From positions 227,501 through 291,500 of the forward strand of contig CAJNDS010000447.1 in assembly GCA_905221605.1 (NCBI GenBank): 64,000 bases of DNA, read 5' to 3'. The stretch comes from Symbiodinium natans (taxonomy: Eukaryota; Sar; Dinophyceae; Suessiales; Symbiodiniaceae). The notes beneath the pieces were generated by a model. It saw only the letters and a program-made list of their open reading frames with translations. It ran no database searches and was not told the origin of the DNA. Of the stretch, positions 61,360 to 64,000 are shown in pieces; the stretch's first letter is position 1; each line of letters begins with the position of its first letter. Made by a program: the position numbers and the translations under genes.

Positions 61360-61462
61360 CCTCGAAACACCAAAAGCCGCCATCATTGCAGGCTATACGT
61401 TTGAGGAATCGTACTCCATTCCTTTGGGGTTCCTTCTCCAAAGCCCAGATTTCACACTTCTC
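61360..61462 (-). CDS. Candidate exon (103 nt)
   Basis: Acceptor GGTAACAG, donor CGAGG|GTTCAAAT. Reads EKCEIWALEKEPQRNGVR then FLKRIACNDGGFWCFE. Confidence 0.55.
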
Positions 61463-61489
61463 CTGTTACCCCCACCCTAAACCCTAAAA

Positions 61490-61590
61490 CCCTAAACCCT
61501 AAATCCCTAAACCCTAAACCCCAAACCCTAAACCCTAAACCCTAAATCCCTAAATCCCTAAACCCTAAATCCCTAAACCCTAAACCCGAA
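61490..61590. repeat. CCCTAAA / CCCTAAAT array
   Basis: Heptamers mixed with CCCTAAAT octamers. Confidence 0.9.
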
Positions 61591-61592
61591 AC

Positions 61593-61690
61593 CCCAACGC
61601 GCCAGATCTCCAGGGGCCTTCGAGACGCAGCAGATCTCGGCGGCCTTGGCCTCCGCGTAGCCTGGGAAGAATTCCCAGGGCTCCGCAGGA
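61593..61690 (-). CDS. Candidate exon (98 nt)
   Basis: Acceptor CCCCGAAG, donor GTTGGG|GTTTCGGG (telomere-like). Reads PAEPWEFFPGYAEAKAAE then ICCVSKAPGDLARW. Confidence 0.6.
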
Positions 61691-61831
61691 CTTCGGGGGT
61701 TGTAGGGTTTAGGGTTTAGGGTTTAGGGTTTTGGGTTTAGGGTTTAGGGTTCGGGGTTTAGGGTTTAGGGTTTAGGGTTTAGGGCTTGGGGCTAGCGGCT
61801 TCGGAACAAACAGGACCTAAACCCCATTCTC

Positions 61832-61940
61832 GACCTGAAGAACCCAAAACCATTCTTGTAGGTTCTTACGAAATTGATATAGCCCCTTGTAGAAATACAT
61901 AGGCAGCCTAAGTAGGTTTTGGGCTCTTCAGGTATACCCT
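61832..61940. repeat. Foldback element
   Basis: GACCTGAAGAACCCAAAACC at left, ACCTGAAGAGCCCAAAACC read back from the right, unique centre. Not clearly A-E. Confidence 0.6.
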
Positions 61941-62085
61941 ATACCCTAATACCCTGCAACCCTAAACCCTAAAACCCTGAAACCCATGCACCCTAAAACC
62001 CTAAAACTCTAAACCCTAAAACCCAAACCCCTAAAACCCAACACCAAAAAAACCCTAAACCCCTAAACCCCAAAAAAATCTCCGA

Positions 62086-62124
62086 ACCCAAGCAGCTCCC
62101 CTTCCCCATCAGATCATCCCACTC
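62086..62124 (-). CDS. Candidate short exon
   Basis: Acceptor CTGCCAG, frame EWDDLMGKGSCLG. Confidence 0.35.
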
Positions 62125-62459
62125 CTGGCAGGGGGCACGCCGGGCTGGGTCACGGGGTTTAGGCTTTAGGATTTAAGGCTTCTGGGGGCTTTTTGGTGGG
62201 GCTTTTTTGGGGTGCTTTGTTGGGGTCTTTTGGGGGCTTTTGGGGGTTTTTGGGAACTGCTTTTGGGGGCTTTTGGGGGCTTTTTGGGGGAGGCTTTTGG
62301 GCTCAAGATTGAGAGGCTGGGTCCAATGTTCGGGGCCTCAAGCGCGGAGACCCTACACCCCTGAACCCCAAACCCCAAACCGCGTATCAGGTGAGCTGGG
62401 AGCGGATTTTCAGCCCCTGAAACGCAGATTCGTGCACCGCGGGTTCGCGCACCGGCGGT

Positions 62460-63055
62460 CATGAGCATCAGCGGGGTCTTCTTCTGGTCACGTGGCCCCC
62501 CTGAACTCCAGACGCTTACGAAACCAACTGCCCCAGTGATTTGGCACGATTGACGAGGCAGGAAGAGCGCATCATGAGCATCAGCCGGGCCTTCTTCTGG
62601 TCACGTGGCCCCCCCTAAGCTCCAGACGCTTGCGAAACCAAGTGATTGGGCACGATTGACGAGGCGGGAGGAGCGCATGAGCATCAACCGGGTCTTCTTC
62701 TGCTCACGTAGTCCCCGTGAGCGCCAGACGCTTGCGAAACCAACTGCCCCAGGAAGAGTGCATCATGAGCATCAGCCCGATCTTCTTCTGGTCACGTGGG
62801 CCCCCCTAAGCTCCGGACGCTTGCGAAACCAACTGCCCCAGTGATTTGGCACGATTGACGAGGCAGGAAGAGCGCATCATGAGCATCAGCCGGGTCTTCT
62901 TCTGGTCACGTGGCCCCCTGAACTCCAGACGCTTGCGAGACCAACTGCCCCAGTGATTTGCACGATTGACGAGGCAGGCGGAGCGCATCATGAGCTCAGA
63001 AGGTTCTTTCGGTCATGTGGCCTCCCTGAGCTCCAGACGCTTGCAAACCCAAAGG
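62460..63055. repeat. 113-bp satellite
   Basis: Units start CATGAGCATCAGCCGGGTCT at 62460, 62573, 62676, 62764, 62878 and 62989 (last incomplete), spacing 113, 103, 88, 114 and 111. They contain TTCTTCTGGTCACGTGGCCC, a GCTTGCGAAACCAACTGCCC block and GGCACGATTGACGAGGCAGG. Not related to the telomere-like unit. Confidence 0.95.
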
Positions 63056-63569
63056 CTCCTAAGCTACAAACACCCGAAACCCGAAACCCGAAACCCTAAA
63101 CCCTAAACCCTAAACCCAACCTTCAAAACCGAGATGACTGAGATAACACTTGCAACCCTTAGAACACCAAACCTGAAAGCCACTCAGCACAGAAAACCCT
63201 TTAGAATCAAGAGCTTACTGGGGGTGGTAGAGAGAGCAACACCCCCAAACCCCCAAAAACCTGAAACCTAAGAAACAACACCACCAAACCCAACAGCCCG
63301 GAGCCCTCGACGAAAAAAAACAAGACATCCTCAGTGATAAACAATGAAAGATGCTTGAACCCTAAACCCTAAACCCATCAACCCTACACCCTAAGCCCCC
63401 CAAAACACCCCTAAAACCCGAAAGCCTAAAGACCATGAAACCCTCCGCCCTTAAAACCCTAGCCCGTGTGCAGAACACTTCAGCACCAGACCCTCGCAGC
63501 CCTTTTAAAACCTCTAGCCCTAAGACACCTAAAGCCTAACAACCTCCCAATGCCCCCACCGTCCAAACC

Positions 63570-63665
63570 TGTTAAACCCTAAACCCTAAACCCTAAACCC
63601 TAAACCATAAACCCTGAACCCTAAACCCTAAACCCTAAACCCTAAACCCTAAACCCCAAACCCTA
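63570..63665. repeat. CCCTAAA array
   Basis: About 12 heptamers. Confidence 0.95.
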
Positions 63666-63719
63666 ACCCTGTTAAGTCCCAAGCCCTTCATGAAGGAGGC
63701 CCGGGTGGCCCCGAGCGGG

Positions 63720-63980
63720 GTTGGGATGTTCCCCCTGATACTAACAGTCCTTACTGGGGTAGGGCCTAGGGTTTAGGGTTTAGGGTTTAGGGTTTAGGGC
63801 TTGGGGTCTGGGGTCTGGGGATTGGGGATTGGGGTTTGGGGTTTGGGGTTTGGGGTTTAGGATTTGGGGTTTAGGATTTGGGGTTTGGGGTTTGGGGTTT
63901 GGGGTTTGGGGTTTTCAGTTTAGGGTTCTCCCATTATAATCCGTATTCAGGATTCTTGTACAAGGGGGAACTACCAAGGC
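63720..63980. repeat. Foldback family A copy 9 split by a TTTAGGG/TTTGGGG array
   Basis: Left arm TTGGGATGTTCCCCCTGATA with ACTAACAGTCCTTACTGGGG (63721-63760). Array 63761-63925. The right arm read back is CCTTGGTAGTTCCCCCTTGT with ACAAGAATCCTGAATACGG (63926-63978). Confidence 0.65.
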
Positions 63981-64000
63981 TTAGCGTTCAAGGTTTACGG

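Noticed and set aside
62280-62300. Possible dinoflagellate spliced-leader relic (CTTTTGGGCTCAAG)
   Set aside because: It resembles the 3' end TTTTGGCTCAAG but has an extra G and lies in a G/T-rich degenerate repeat with no adjoining gene start.

Overview
The window looks like nuclear DNA of a dinoflagellate (Symbiodiniaceae-like is possible, but genus is not decidable). The reasons are dense interstitial TTTAGGG/CCCTAAA (plant/dinoflagellate-type telomere) repeats in both orientations, a Ty1/copia retrotransposon with features I associate with dinoflagellates (YDVSVAFFHA block, HGDD instead of YVDD), abundant foldback elements, and short exons with GT and apparently GC or GA donors. No rRNA, tRNA, CRISPR or bacterial-type operon is visible.

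The first impression is a gene-free repeat desert. Between the repeat blocks, however, lie dozens of unique islands of 30-170 bp. Reading them on both strands, most carry an open, protein-like frame on the MINUS strand, and many are bounded by AG before and GT after with a plausible phase. Examples are 14562-14639, 14731-14778, 18208-18294, 19467-19580, 20258-20365, 26775-26855, 28500-28559, 47134-47184, 50869-50910, 51156-51207, 56951-57004 and 60341-60427. Two of them, 30575-30619 and 27260-27307, are clearly paralogous (DPLA-x-FYDNRPK, mostly synonymous differences, both ending AAG|GTG). I therefore read the window as one or more very intron-dense minus-strand genes with short exons. Their introns are largely built from (TTTAGGG)n arrays and foldback (introner-like) elements. 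Exon chains, gene ends and products are mostly unknown. One group near 58-60 kb carries the motif pair YYWVDKCCIP and LWCVYEW, which from memory recurs in large dinoflagellate protein families.

Layout. 0.1-3.9 kb: telomere-like arrays, foldbacks and a few possible exons. 4.0-7.2 kb: one long CA/CAGA microsatellite block. 7.3-13.5 kb: CCCTAAA-type arrays, degenerate relatives and possible exons. 13.5-33 kb: many exon islands among arrays, plus a 21-23 kb segment with inverted AGCATAA repeats, a 560-bp AGT tract (29.4 kb), a 21-bp palindromic array (31.8-32.1 kb) and a 51-bp satellite (32.1-32.8 kb). 33296-40161: a complete copia LTR element on the minus strand with identical 182-bp LTRs and a TAAAC target duplication, inserted inside a CCCTAAA array. 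40.2-62.1 kb: further minus-strand exon islands, arrays and foldbacks. 62.4-63.1 kb: a 113-bp satellite. 63.7-64 kb: a foldback split by a TTTAGGG/TTTGGGG array.

The possible new biology is the link between telomere-like DNA, introner-like foldbacks and splicing. On the coding strand a TTTAGGG array supplies both a donor (G|GTTTAGG) and an acceptor (TTTAG|GG). Several exons end or begin exactly at such repeats, and in at least four places a telomere-like array sits inside a foldback element. Exon calls are my own six-frame reading without RNA evidence. This GC-rich sequence often leaves more than one frame open, so individual exons are moderate-confidence, while the overall pattern is stronger.
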